From Anaerolineaceae bacterium (GTDB lineage Bacteria; Chloroflexota; Anaerolineae; Anaerolineales; Anaerolineaceae), in the NCBI GenBank assembly GCA_011620445.1, contig WOZB01000201.1:1-14767 (forward strand): a DNA stretch of 14,767 bases. Direction: 5' to 3'. This document shows, one piece after another, positions 7,241 to 14,767 of this stretch. The position numbers and the translations under genes were made by a program. The notes below the pieces were generated by a model that saw nothing but the letters and a program-made list of their open reading frames with translations, was not told where the DNA came from and made no database searches. Position 1 is the first letter of the stretch, and every line of letters starts with the position of its first letter.

Positions 7241-7867
7241 TTATGCGTAAATTTGGGCTTCCATATAATCCCAATTGACCAGATGATCAATAACGGCCTC
7301 AAGGTAAGCCTGGCGCTTATTCTGGTAATCCAGATAGTAAGCATGCTCCCAAACGTCCAGGGTGAGTACTGGCTGACGCGAATTACTCCAGGCGTCATCG
7401 GCATTTGGGGTTTTAAAGACTGAAAGTTTGTCATTTTCCAGTACAACCCAAGCCCAACCAGACCCAAATTGGGTCATGCCTGCCTGAATCAGTTGTTTGC
7501 GGAATTCTTCCCAGGAGCCAAAATCCTTTTCGATGCGTTTGACCAGTCTTTCAGAATGCTTAACCGTATCAACCGGTGCAAGGCACTTCCAATAGAAATT
7601 GTGGTTCCATATCTGCATGGCATTGTTGTAGAGTACTTTCTTCTCAGGTTTGCCGTTTGTGGCAATGCCGATTTCTTCAACGGTCATGTGTTCGAATTCT
7701 GTCCCCTTGATCAGTTCGAGGGTCTTGTCAACGTAGGCTTTGTGATGTTTACCATAATGAAAATCAACTGTATTGGCGGAAATTACGGGAGCCAGGGCAT
7801 CTTTTGCCCAGGGAAGTTCGGGTAGTGCAACGGGGGTTTTCATCCATTCCTTTTTTTCTGTAGACAT
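7241..7867 (-). CDS. sodB: Superoxide dismutase, iron-type (Fe/Mn family)
   Basis: This enzyme converts superoxide into oxygen and hydrogen peroxide in the cytoplasm. The 208-residue protein has all four metal ligands: H37 (in FHYGKHH), H89 (in WNHNFYW), D171 and H175 (in DVWEHAYYLDY). The second-sphere glutamine lies at Q85 in NNAMQIWNH, as in FeSOD (Q69 of E. coli SodB). The position that carries the MnSOD glutamine (STANQDSP) reads KTPNADDA here. This pattern favours iron as the metal, though some family members use either. An N-terminal extension of about ten residues precedes the usual start and has no signal-peptide character. The start is supported by AGAGGAA just upstream. It lies 104 bases downstream of the YjbQ gene on the same strand and ends at a strong terminator. 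Confidence 0.95.
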   Translation of the reverse strand: MSTEKKEWMKTPVALPELPWAKDALAPVISANTVDFHYGKHHKAYVDKTLELIKGTEFEHMTVEEIGIATNGKPEKKVLYNNAMQIWNHNFYWKCLAPVDTVKHSERLVKRIEKDFGSWEEFRKQLIQAGMTQFGSGWAWVVLENDKLSVFKTPNADDAWSNSRQPVLTLDVWEHAYYLDYQNKRQAYLEAVIDHLVNWDYMEAQIYA

Positions 7868-7869
7868 AT

Positions 7870-7876
7870 TTCCTCT
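7870..7876 (-). promoter_or_regulatory. Ribosome binding site of sodB
   Basis: On the minus strand AGAGGAA stands two bases before the sodB ATG, with the GAGG core about five bases away. It supports the start that includes the N-terminal extension. I found no convincing promoter in the 104-base gap to the upstream gene. Confidence 0.6.
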
Positions 7877-7971
7877 TTCTTTTCAGATTTTTGTGAGTGA
7901 CTAACTTAATTCGATGCAGCATTTCAATTGTAAAGCATACTACTTTTAACCAATTTTAAGCCCTATACAAA

Positions 7972-8391
7972 TTATTCTCCAATGATTTTGATGAGAATCC
8001 GTTTGGGACGGCGGCCGTCAAACTCTCCGTAAAAAATCTGCTCCCAGGGTCCAAAATCAAGTTCACCATCGGTGACCGCCACCACCACCTCCCGCCCCAT
8101 GATCTGGCGTTTCATGTGGGCATCAGCATTGTCTTCGCCGTTGTCGTTATGCCGGTATTGGCTGACAGGGGCATGCGGGGCCAGGGTTTCCAGCCACGTT
8201 TCATAATCGTGGTGAAGGCCGGATTCGTCATCATTGATAAATACCGAAGCTGTGATATGCATGGCGTTCACCAGCAGCAACCCCTCCTTAACGCCGCTCT
8301 GCCGCAAGGCTTTACGAACGTCTGAAGTAATGTTGACGAAACCTCTTCGGCCAGGATAGTTTACCCAAAGTTCTTCGCGGTATGACTTCAT
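7972..8391 (-). CDS. yjbQ: YjbQ/UPF0047 family protein
   Basis: This is a small cytoplasmic protein of the widespread UPF0047 family, whose physiological role is uncertain. Some members show weak thiamine-phosphate-synthase activity. The 139-residue length is typical. Conserved blocks are in place: [18 protein letters not shown] at 45-62, [19 protein letters not shown] at 81-99, [16 protein letters not shown] at 111-126 and a KIIGE C-terminus. The clustered His and Asp residues suggest a metal or phosphate site. Its ATG overlaps the TGA stop of the upstream transporter gene as ATGA, a sign of translational coupling. No separate Shine-Dalgarno sequence is evident. Confidence 0.92.
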   Translation of the reverse strand: MKSYREELWVNYPGRRGFVNITSDVRKALRQSGVKEGLLLVNAMHITASVFINDDESGLHHDYETWLETLAPHAPVSQYRHNDNGEDNADAHMKRQIMGREVVVAVTDGELDFGPWEQIFYGEFDGRRPKRILIKIIGE

Positions 8392-9875
8392 TTGGCAAGC
8401 TCCACTTCGGCACCGTCCGGTTTCAAGCTTCCCTTTCCCTGCCCGGAGGATTCTTGCTGCATACTGACGAGTTGGGCTTCTTTCCGTGCGTGCATCACAA
8501 GGATAGTTTGCTGTTGGTCTATCAGCCTATTGCCTTTAATCGGGAACCAAAAAAGCGGAACTGCCCCCAGTAAGAGCGAGATCCCGGGGATGAGGCCAAC
8601 CAAAGCCCTGATGCCCAAACGCGCACTTTCGGGTTGGTTCAAGAAGGGTACCCCGCCATTAGCCTGGGTGGTTACAAAGGCTGTTTCAGCCAGGATTAGG
8701 GCTGTGACATAGATGGCTATTGATTGGGCAGGTTTGGTTATCAGGGCGTTCGCTCCCAGATAAGACCCTTCCCGCCGCACGCCGGTCTTAATCTCGTCCT
8801 CATCAATCACCTGGCTGAGCACAATGTAATTGACCACCAAGTTGCCGGAATAACCAAAACCCGCGATGGCAATAGCAACCGGGATGAGAGACACTGGCAG
8901 GAAATAGACCAGTGAGAACCCGACAGCACAAATCAGCAGGTAAGCAATCCAGACATTGGCAGGTTCCCAATGCTTAAGCGGTATGGTAACCAGCGGCACA
9001 CCGATCGTTAAAGGAATAAAGAGGGCACCAAGCAGCGGAAAGACCCCATAAGGACTCTGGTAAACGTAATCTGAAAGGTAAAAAATGGCTCCCATGGCTA
9101 CAGCGAACATGAAAGTACACATGAAGCTGGTGATGACGTAAATAATAAAAGATTTATTGATGATGGTGCTCTTGATAGCCCGCCACCAGTGGATAGGCTT
9201 ATCCACCACACTAAATTCTTTGCGCTCTTTGAGGACAAAACTGGAATAGAAGATAAAACCAGCGCACACAATTCCGATGATCAGCATGGCAATGCGGAAA
9301 GGCGTCAGGGAGACGTTGTCGCCGCTTCCCCCAGGCCGCACTATTTCGGGGATGATAAATGCCAGCAGGGTCCCGAGCAAACCGAACAAGGCAGCTACAA
9401 TTTGGAGCTTTCCGCGTTCCATATCGGATTCTGATAGTTCGGGAATTAAAGTGCCGTGTACGAGACCGAGGATAGTGTAGCAGGTATCATAGGCCAGCAT
9501 ACTGATTAGCATCCAGGCAAACTTGAGGATCTGGCTGGCGTTTTCAGGGCAAAGCCAGATGGCAATGAAAGTAATCGCGTAGAAAGGCGCTGTGTAACGC
9601 AGATAGGGGATCCTGCGGCCAAGGCGGTGCTTGGTGCGGTCGGTGATTTCCCCGAATATGGGGTCGTTGATGGCATTCCAGATGGCATAGACAATCATGG
9701 CGATGCCAATCCAATACTTATCCAGACCCAAATTGTCCTGGAAGAACTTGGTTAGCATGGCCGTGTAAACGCCACCTAAAATAGCCATACCTAATGAGGC
9801 AAAGCCGAAGGCAACTCGCACCTTGGGCAAAATTGTTTTTGATTGGTTGGGAACAAGCGCTTCCTGAAAATCCAT
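8388..9875 (-). CDS. MFS_2/GPH-type (MelB-like) sugar-cation symporter
   Basis: This is a polytopic inner-membrane transporter of the glycoside-pentoside-hexuronide:cation branch of the major facilitator superfamily. The 495 residues give about 12 hydrophobic segments. The loop motif [18 protein letters not shown] starts at D71 and matches the family's DPxxGxxxDRTxxxxGRR, where the first Asp often helps bind the cation. A second family mark is [18 protein letters not shown] in the C-terminal half. The roughly 45-residue hydrophilic tail after the last segment is longer than in MelB. The substrate is unknown; sugars are typical, and no sugar enzymes lie nearby. A strong GGAGGT ribosome site is three bases before the start. 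Its stop overlaps the yjbQ start. Confidence 0.87.
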   Translation of the reverse strand: MDFQEALVPNQSKTILPKVRVAFGFASLGMAILGGVYTAMLTKFFQDNLGLDKYWIGIAMIVYAIWNAINDPIFGEITDRTKHRLGRRIPYLRYTAPFYAITFIAIWLCPENASQILKFAWMLISMLAYDTCYTILGLVHGTLIPELSESDMERGKLQIVAALFGLLGTLLAFIIPEIVRPGGSGDNVSLTPFRIAMLIIGIVCAGFIFYSSFVLKERKEFSVVDKPIHWWRAIKSTIINKSFIIYVITSFMCTFMFAVAMGAIFYLSDYVYQSPYGVFPLLGALFIPLTIGVPLVTIPLKHWEPANVWIAYLLICAVGFSLVYFLPVSLIPVAIAIAGFGYSGNLVVNYIVLSQVIDEDEIKTGVRREGSYLGANALITKPAQSIAIYVTALILAETAFVTTQANGGVPFLNQPESARLGIRALVGLIPGISLLLGAVPLFWFPIKGNRLIDQQQTILVMHARKEAQLVSMQQESSGQGKGSLKPDGAEVELAK

Positions 9876-9878
9876 GGT

Positions 9879-9884
9879 ACCTCC
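9879..9884 (-). promoter_or_regulatory. Strong ribosome binding site of the MFS transporter gene
   Basis: GGAGGT on the minus strand lies just before the start codon at 9875. It is the best Shine-Dalgarno match in the window and fixes the start. A loose promoter candidate (TTGCTA, 17 bases, TAAATT) is visible upstream but too weak to annotate. Confidence 0.75.
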
Positions 9885-10057
9885 GGGGTCAATTTAGGTA
9901 ATTTTACTTGACTTAGCAATTATTTAGTTTTTGTCTTCCTGATTTTTGGAATTGGAGTAGGGAGTCCCTGTAAACGAATAAAATCCCTGGTTTCAAGTGT
10001 CTTCCATCCAGCTTGTACTGGTATGCTTCCTGCATTTTCCATTAACGGTATACTAAA

Positions 10058-11152
10058 ATGGATATCAGTAGACCCTTTCAACTATTGATTAGACCTCGCA
10101 AACAGATGGACGCGTTAGAAAACCCTACCCCCAAAAGTAAAAAGAAAGTTTGGCGCTATTTACTGGTCCTGGTTGTATTAGGGTTGGCGGTGAACGTCTT
10201 GCTTCCACGCATTGGAAATCTTCAGAATGCCATGAGCCTTGTCGAATCGATGACCTGGTGGGCGGTCCTGCTTGCCATCCTTGCCCAGGTGAGCTGTTAT
10301 TTGGGCTACGGCTATACGCTGGCTTCAATCATGGCCATTAACAATAAAACACTTTCCATCGTTAAAGGAGCCCTAATTGCCCTTGCTTCTGCCAGCATAG
10401 GTTTGGTGGCAGGCGGCTGGGTGGGGGCTTCGGCAACAACTTTTGGGTTCATGCGCAAGAACGGTGCTGACCGCTCCACAGCTACGATGGCCGGGATACT
10501 GCCATCTATCTTACTGAACGGGGTCATTGAATCGGTGGCTATTGTGGGAATCATCGTGCTTTTTGCGATGAAGAAACTTGCCCAGACAACCCTTTTGGAA
10601 TACATCATCTTTCTGGTAATCCTGGCAGTCTTTTCTTTTAGTGGTTTGATTGCACTTTACTTCCCGAAGGCAGCCTTTAATGTGGCTAACTGGTTCCTTT
10701 GGTACTGGGCTCGACTAAAGAGAAGGCCATACGATCCCGAAAAAACTTACGATTTGGTGACTAACTTTATTAGCACCTGGAAAGCCCTTGGCAAAGGACG
10801 CTGGAAAAAGCCACTGCTGGGAGCGGCACTTTACATCAGCTTTGATATGCTCTGCCTGTACTTCTTTTTTGTCGCCGCCGGCTACCAGGTTAACCCTGGT
10901 GTGTTATTTGCAGGTTACGGCATTCCCTATCTGATTGCCAAAATCGCCTTCCTCTTCCCTGGGGGTATCGGGGTGATTGAAGCTTCCATGGCTGCCATCT
11001 TTACGAGCTTAGGCGTGCCTGGTGAGGTCAGCGCGGTGGTGATCATTGGTTACCGCCTGGCATCTTTCTGGATGCCGATGATTTTGGGTTTTCCTGCCAG
11101 CGGACTTCTGAGCCGTATGGCAAAAAAAGAGGAATTATCCGCTTCAGTTTAG
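10058..11152 (+). CDS. UPF0104/YbhN-like membrane protein (lysylphosphatidylglycerol synthase TM domain family)
   Basis: This is an integral membrane protein of the family that forms the flippase-like part of MprF and related proteins, linked to lipid or polyprenol-glycan handling. There is no cytoplasmic aminoacyl-transferase domain, so it is not a complete MprF. The 364-residue protein starts with a basic, polar stretch to about residue 31, then roughly eight hydrophobic segments. The family hallmark PGGIGVIEASMAA is at 301-313, followed by YRLASFWMP. No Shine-Dalgarno sequence precedes ATG 10058. An in-frame ATG at 10106 (residue 17) is an alternative and still lies before the first membrane segment. 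A TATACT box at 10049-10054 ends only three bases before ATG 10058, which would suit the later start better. Its substrate is unknown. Confidence 0.82.
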   Translation: MDISRPFQLLIRPRKQMDALENPTPKSKKKVWRYLLVLVVLGLAVNVLLPRIGNLQNAMSLVESMTWWAVLLAILAQVSCYLGYGYTLASIMAINNKTLSIVKGALIALASASIGLVAGGWVGASATTFGFMRKNGADRSTATMAGILPSILLNGVIESVAIVGIIVLFAMKKLAQTTLLEYIIFLVILAVFSFSGLIALYFPKAAFNVANWFLWYWARLKRRPYDPEKTYDLVTNFISTWKALGKGRWKKPLLGAALYISFDMLCLYFFFVAAGYQVNPGVLFAGYGIPYLIAKIAFLFPGGIGVIEASMAAIFTSLGVPGEVSAVVIIGYRLASFWMPMILGFPASGLLSRMAKKEELSASV

Positions 11153-11168
11153 CTGCTCCGCGTTTCAC

Positions 11169-11197
11169 TTTGCAGAATCCCTTGAACAGACTATAAT
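11169..11197 (+). promoter_or_regulatory. Candidate uvrA promoter P1
   Basis: TTTGCA at 11169-11174 and a perfect TATAAT at 11192-11197 are spaced by 17 bases, the best sigma-70-type promoter in the window. Initiation near 11204 would give uvrA a leader of about 108 bases, with the second -10 box inside it. Confidence 0.55.
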
Positions 11198-11287
11198 AGA
11201 ACAAATAATCTAAATTCAAATGCTTGTCTATCCCTTATGGATGCATCAAGGTGATACTGCTGCTGGATTGTGGTGGTTCAGTTTCGA

Positions 11288-11293
11288 TATAAT
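11288..11293 (+). promoter_or_regulatory. Candidate uvrA -10 box, promoter P2
   Basis: A second perfect TATAAT lies 18 bases before ATG 11312. Transcription from it would start near 11300, just before the GGAG at 11302-11305, giving a 10-13 base leader. This resembles the arrangement at the rseP-like gene. No good -35 hexamer is present. Confidence 0.4.
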
Positions 11294-11301
11294 AATAGGT
11301 T

Positions 11302-11305
11302 GGAG
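11302..11305 (+). promoter_or_regulatory. Ribosome binding site fixing the uvrA start
   Basis: GGAG six bases before ATG 11312 favours this start over the in-frame GTG at 11270. The GTG lies upstream of the P2 -10 box and adds 14 residues absent from the family. Confidence 0.75.
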
Positions 11306-11311
11306 ACTTTC

Positions 11312-14257
11312 ATGAGCAGAGACAATTTACGCGTGGTAGGTGCTCGCGAGCACAACCTCAAGAATATTACCGTTGAAATACCAAGGGACAAATTTGTTGT
11401 ATTGAGCGGCCTTTCGGGTTCGGGAAAAAGCTCCCTGGCTTTTGATACGATATTTGCTGAGGGGCAGCGCCGTTACGTGGAATCACTTTCCTCCTATGCC
11501 CGCATGTTCCTCGGCCAGATGGACAAACCGGATGTGGACTCGATCGAGGGCCTTTCTCCGGCGGTCTCCATCGACCAAAAGGCTACATCACATAATCCGC
11601 GGTCAACCGTTGGTACAGTCACAGAAATCTACGACTACCTGCGTTTGCTTTTCGCGCGTGTCGGCATTCCGCACTGCCCGGTATGCGGCCGGCCGCTGCA
11701 CAAACAAAGCGCTGAAGAAATCGTCAACATCCTCCTGGCTATGCCGGAGGGCTCCCGTCTTATTCTCCTGGCACCAGTGGTCAGGGACCGCAAAGGCACT
11801 TATCAGGCTGTTTTGGAAGATATTGGCAAATCAGGTTTCACACGGGCACGGGTAGACGGCTTGATTTACAACCTGGAAGATAAAATCGAGCTCGAACGTT
11901 ATGAAAAGCACACCATTGAAGCAGTAGTTGACCGCCTGGTCATCCACCACGAGGAAAACGAAGCGGACCGCACGGCTTTTGTTACGCGCCTGACTGATTC
12001 AGTCGAAACCGCGCTTAAATTTGGAGAGGGCTACCTGACCATTCAAAATATTAGCCTTGATCCCCCGGTCGACACCCCATTTTCAGAAAGCCTGGCTTGC
12101 CCGGAACACGGTTCTTTGCTTCTTGAAATTGAACCGCGCTCTTTTTCGTTCAACACCCCGCATGGCGCTTGCCCCACTTGCCAGGGTCTGGGCAGTCAAC
12201 TGAAGATTGACCCGGATTTGCTGATTCCGGATCCAACCAAGAGCCTCAACCAGGGTGCCATTGCTGTCCTTGAATGGAACGGTCCGCGGGAGGAAGGCGG
12301 CTATTACTGGCAGACCATGGCAGCTTTAGCCAAGTACAGCGGTTTCAGCCTGAACGAACCTGTGAGCAAACTCACCGCTGAACAAATGGATCTCCTTCTC
12401 TATGGCACCAAAGGCAAGGAAATTCCAGTCGATTACATTGGCCGCAGCGGCCGTAAAAGCAGCTTCAATACCGCATTTGAGGGCGTCATCGGCAATCTGG
12501 AGCGGCGTTGGCGCGAAACCCATTCCGAATGGATTCGTGCCCGTATCAATGAGTTCATGAAAGAGACTCCCTGTCCGGAATGCCATGGCAAACGCTTGCG
12601 CAAGGAAGCACTGGGCGTGACTGTTACAGATTCAAACATCATCCAGGTTACCTCCTGGCCGATTCAAAAGACCCATGACTGGGTTGAAGTGCTGGCATCT
12701 GAAGACAGCCCTCTCGTAAACCGCGACCGATTAATCGCTGAACGCATCCTGCGCGAGATCAATGCCCGCCTGGGGTTTCTGGTGGACGTAGGCCTGGACT
12801 ACCTGACGCTCGACCGCTCGGCGGCAACCCTTTCAGGCGGCGAAGCCCAGCGCATCCGCCTGGCCACACAGGTCGGCTCCAAACTGATGGGCGTGCTCTA
12901 TGTACTGGATGAACCTTCCATTGGCCTGCACCCCCGCGATAACAGCAAGCTGCTGGCCACGCTGCGAGGTCTGCGCGACCTGGGCAACACCGTGCTGGTG
13001 GTTGAACATGACGACGAAACCATCCGTTCCGCAGATTGGGTAGTGGACCTTGGCCCCGGCGCGGGCGAGCATGGGGGTGAACTGGTGGCTGAGGGCAGTC
13101 CTGCCGACATTGAAGCGAACCCCAATTCAATAACCGGCGCTTACCTTTCCGGCAGAAAATTTGTCCCGATCCCTGAAAATCGCCGCGATGGTAACGGCCA
13201 CATCCTACGGATTGTGAACGCGGAAGAAAATAACTTGAAACACCTCACCGTGGATATTCCGCTCGGCAAGCTGGTTTGTATCACCGGTGTATCCGGTTCC
13301 GGCAAGTCCACACTGCTAGTGGATATCCTTTATGGCAGCCTTGCGCGGCAGCTTATGAACGCGCACACCTCCTCAGGCAAGGTTGAACGCATCGAAGGCG
13401 TAGAGCATCTTGACAAGATCATCAACATAGACCAGTCCCCCATCGGGCGCACACCGCGTTCCAACCCCGCCACTTACATCGGGCTCTTCGATGAAATCCG
13501 CGACCTCTTTACCAACCTGCCGGATTCGAAAATCCGCGGTTACACAAAGGGGCGCTTTTCATTTAATGTGAAAGGCGGTCGTTGCGAATTCTGCCAGGGG
13601 CAGGGCGAACTGCGCATCGAAATGCAATTCCTGCCGGATGTATATGTGCCCTGTGAAGTATGCCACGGCAGCCGTTATAACCATGAAACCCTGCAGGTAC
13701 GCTACAAAGGTCAGAATATTGCCGAGGTTCTGGCCATGACCGTAGAACAAGCCCTGGAGTTTTTTGCGGCTTTCCCGGGGATTCAACGCAAACTGCAGAC
13801 TCTTTTGGATGTAGGTTTGGGATATATCCATCTTGGCCAGGCTGCCACCACCCTCTCAGGAGGTGAAGCCCAACGTGTCAAGCTCTCCAAGGAGCTGGCC
13901 AGGCGGGCAACCGGCAAGACTATTTATGTTTTGGATGAGCCTTCTGTGGGGCTGCATGCCGCTGATGTTCACAAGTTGATAGACGTGCTGCAGTCGTTGG
14001 TGGATGCTGGCAATACCGTGCTGATCATCGAACATAACCTGGACATTATCAAGGTGGCTGATTGGGTGATTGACCTCGGCCCCGAAGGCGGTGACCGCGG
14101 CGGCGAATTGGTGGCTGAAGGAACGCCTGAAGAAATCTGCGAAAATTCCATCAGCTACACAGGGCAATACCTGCAAAAGTACCTGCAACAACACCACCAA
14201 TACAAGGCTCCTGAGAAAAATTTTAGGAAAACCAACTCGAAAAAGAAAGTTGGCTAA
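11312..14257 (+). CDS. uvrA: UvrABC excision nuclease subunit A
   Basis: UvrA is the dimeric ABC-type ATPase that finds DNA lesions and loads UvrB in nucleotide excision repair. The 981 residues hold two ATPase modules. The first has Walker [10 protein letters not shown] at 33-41 and signature LSGGEAQR from 507. The second has Walker [10 protein letters not shown] at 659-667 and signature LSGGEAQR from 848. The first zinc finger reads C263-x2-H266-x20-C287-x2-C290, with His where E. coli has Cys. The second is C758-x2-C761-x19-C781-x2-C784. Additional CxxC pairs occur at C122/C125 and in the CPECHGKR segment. A basic tail ends the protein ([11 protein letters not shown]). ATG 11312 is preferred because of GGAG at 11302-11305. 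The stop codon is directly followed by the GTG of the GNAT gene. Confidence 0.98.
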   Translation: MSRDNLRVVGAREHNLKNITVEIPRDKFVVLSGLSGSGKSSLAFDTIFAEGQRRYVESLSSYARMFLGQMDKPDVDSIEGLSPAVSIDQKATSHNPRSTVGTVTEIYDYLRLLFARVGIPHCPVCGRPLHKQSAEEIVNILLAMPEGSRLILLAPVVRDRKGTYQAVLEDIGKSGFTRARVDGLIYNLEDKIELERYEKHTIEAVVDRLVIHHEENEADRTAFVTRLTDSVETALKFGEGYLTIQNISLDPPVDTPFSESLACPEHGSLLLEIEPRSFSFNTPHGACPTCQGLGSQLKIDPDLLIPDPTKSLNQGAIAVLEWNGPREEGGYYWQTMAALAKYSGFSLNEPVSKLTAEQMDLLLYGTKGKEIPVDYIGRSGRKSSFNTAFEGVIGNLERRWRETHSEWIRARINEFMKETPCPECHGKRLRKEALGVTVTDSNIIQVTSWPIQKTHDWVEVLASEDSPLVNRDRLIAERILREINARLGFLVDVGLDYLTLDRSAATLSGGEAQRIRLATQVGSKLMGVLYVLDEPSIGLHPRDNSKLLATLRGLRDLGNTVLVVEHDDETIRSADWVVDLGPGAGEHGGELVAEGSPADIEANPNSITGAYLSGRKFVPIPENRRDGNGHILRIVNAEENNLKHLTVDIPLGKLVCITGVSGSGKSTLLVDILYGSLARQLMNAHTSSGKVERIEGVEHLDKIINIDQSPIGRTPRSNPATYIGLFDEIRDLFTNLPDSKIRGYTKGRFSFNVKGGRCEFCQGQGELRIEMQFLPDVYVPCEVCHGSRYNHETLQVRYKGQNIAEVLAMTVEQALEFFAAFPGIQRKLQTLLDVGLGYIHLGQAATTLSGGEAQRVKLSKELARRATGKTIYVLDEPSVGLHAADVHKLIDVLQSLVDAGNTVLIIEHNLDIIKVADWVIDLGPEGGDRGGELVAEGTPEEICENSISYTGQYLQKYLQQHHQYKAPEKNFRKTNSKKKVG

Positions 14258-14689
14258 GTGGAAATTATCTACAAGGAAGGGCTGCCAGACCGGGCTGAGC
14301 TCTTTAGTCTTTACAGTGAATTGGGATGGAATGAATTCCTCAAGCTGGATGCATATGCGCTTCATCAAGCCATGCAGAATAGCTATTACGTGGTGGGAGC
14401 ATTTAGCGGAGAACAATTGTTAGTTACGGGTAGGGTCATTTCGGATGGGGTCACTAATGCTCACCTATACGGTTTGGGAGTGCTGCCAAAATATCGAAAT
14501 CAAAGCATTGGGCAAAAAATAACCAGAATGCTTCTGGCTTGCTGCCAGGTAGCCAACTTATACGTTCAGTTTTTCTGCGAAAGGATTTGCGGCCTTTTAA
14601 TGAAGTTCAGGGTTTTGAGAATTTTGCGATTGGCATGCGGCTGGCCAGGTGAAAAGGTGACCGGGTTCACTCAACGACATTGTGGATGA
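14258..14689 (+). CDS. GNAT-family N-acetyltransferase, frameshifted near its 3' end
   Basis: The open frame begins with GTG directly after the uvrA stop (TAAGTG) and codes for an acetyl-CoA-dependent N-acetyltransferase of the small single-domain GNAT type. The normal part covers residues 1-108: MEIIYKEG, GWNEFLKLD, a QNSYYVVGAFSGEQL strand pair, GRVISDG, and the CoA-binding loop LGVLPKYRNQSIGQKI at 73-88. The tail from about residue 109 is Cys-, Arg- and Leu-rich and unlike the family, while the expected ending is present in another frame at 14581-14652. The break is in a short A-run at 14580-14582, where one A seems missing. The loop also reads QSIG where QGIG is usual. The gene may be decaying, or the frameshift may be a sequencing or assembly error. 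Restored, the protein would have 131 residues. The substrate is unknown. Confidence 0.75.
   Translation: MEIIYKEGLPDRAELFSLYSELGWNEFLKLDAYALHQAMQNSYYVVGAFSGEQLLVTGRVISDGVTNAHLYGLGVLPKYRNQSIGQKITRMLLACCQVANLYVQFFCERICGLLMKFRVLRILRLACGWPGEKVTGFTQRHCG
14581..14652 (+). pseudogene. Displaced C-terminal end of the GNAT gene
   Basis: Read from 14581 in the frame shifted by one base, the sequence gives KDLRPF followed by NEVQGFENFAIGMRLAR and a stop at 14650-14652. This matches the usual GNAT ending, in which the last strand follows a GF(E) motif and closes with a G-M-R-L type sequence. It continues the acetyltransferase without a gap if one A is added within 14579-14582. The stop would then lie 33 bases before the next gene. 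Confidence 0.75.
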
Positions 14690-14767
14690 CAATGGAAAAA
14701 ACAACTGTCATGCGCATCTTGGAAGCTGCCGAAATTTCCTACACGCATTTTGAATACGCTTCAGATG
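14686..14767 (+). CDS. YbaK-type Cys-tRNA(Pro) deacylase, 5' part only
   Basis: Only the first 25-27 codons are in the window. The visible start MEKTTVMRILEAAEISYTHF followed by EYASD resembles the N-terminus of YbaK/EbsC proteins, which remove cysteine wrongly attached to tRNA-Pro. In these, K-T-N-V-M-R-x-L-D-x-A-G-I-x-Y is typical. Two in-frame ATG codons, 14686 and 14692, are possible. The second gives the better family match and has a weak GTGGA before it. The first overlaps the stop of the frameshifted GNAT frame as ATGA. The catalytic domain lies beyond the window, so the call rests on a short match recalled from memory. Confidence 0.6.
   Translation, partial: MTMEKTTVMRILEAAEISYTHFEYASD

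Noticed and set aside
7166..7423. Small plus-strand frame over the end of sodB
   Set aside because: It runs through the palindromic terminator and antisense to sodB, with no ribosome site.
9957..9971. Short dyad AGGGA-G-TCCCT upstream of the YbhN-like gene
   Set aside because: One-base spacer and short arms without context; no terminator or operator features.
11153..11311. LexA (SOS) box upstream of uvrA
   Set aside because: GAACA occurs twice around the P1 -10 box, but as a direct repeat. Neither GAAC-N4-GTTC nor CTGT-N8-ACAG is present.
12759..13130. Minus-strand open frames inside uvrA, some over 100 codons
   Set aside because: Antisense shadows of a strongly conserved gene, with Pro/Arg/Gly-biased composition.
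1..14767. Defence islands, CRISPR arrays, toxin-antitoxin pairs, insertion sequences, tRNA or rRNA genes
   Set aside because: Both strands were looked over; nearly all sequence is taken by recognisable housekeeping or accessory metabolic genes, and gaps are under 200 bases without repeats or cloverleaf structure.

Overview
This window looks like a piece of ordinary chromosome from a free-living bacterium, with G+C near one half by eye and tight gene packing. The gene content suggests a member of the Chloroflexota, probably Anaerolineae-like. The main hints are an actinobacterial/archaeal-type inositol-phosphate synthase, an RseP-like protease followed by an acidic-tailed HEAT-repeat protein, and a mixture of Shine-Dalgarno-led and apparently leaderless genes. 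The lineage call is inference from protein flavour and was not checked against any database.

Layout. (1) Positions 149-3165, plus strand: an M50 site-2 protease (rseP-like), a HEAT-repeat protein with a very acidic tail, an acylphosphatase and a Nudix hydrolase, closely spaced. (2) Positions 3162-5207, minus strand: uvrB, whose stop codon overlaps the Nudix stop. (3) Positions 5404-7141, plus strand: a MntP-type manganese exporter and myo-inositol-1-phosphate synthase. (4) Positions 7241-9875, minus strand: an MFS_2/GPH-type sugar-cation symporter translationally coupled to a YjbQ-family protein, then an iron-type superoxide dismutase. Group 4 converges on group 3 at a perfect palindromic terminator. 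(5) Positions 10058 to the end, plus strand: a UPF0104/YbhN-like membrane protein, uvrA, a GNAT acetyltransferase whose 3' end is frameshifted, and the first 25 codons of a YbaK-type Cys-tRNA(Pro) deacylase cut by the window edge.

How the genes relate. uvrA and uvrB, two parts of the nucleotide excision repair complex, sit 6 kb apart on opposite strands with separate promoters. The superoxide dismutase, Mn exporter and Nudix enzyme concern oxidative stress, metal balance and nucleotide clean-up. The inositol-phosphate synthase and the YbhN-like membrane protein point to inositol-containing or otherwise modified lipids. These links are functional themes, not shared operons.

No tRNA, rRNA, CRISPR array, insertion sequence, prophage or toxin-antitoxin module was seen, and no gap exceeds 200 bases. 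I do not see a convincing undescribed system. The items most worth a second look are the frameshifted GNAT gene, the uvrB-mntP intergenic region (leaderless-type promoters and a 7-bp dyad), the acidic HEAT protein beside RseP, and the coupled transporter-yjbQ pair.
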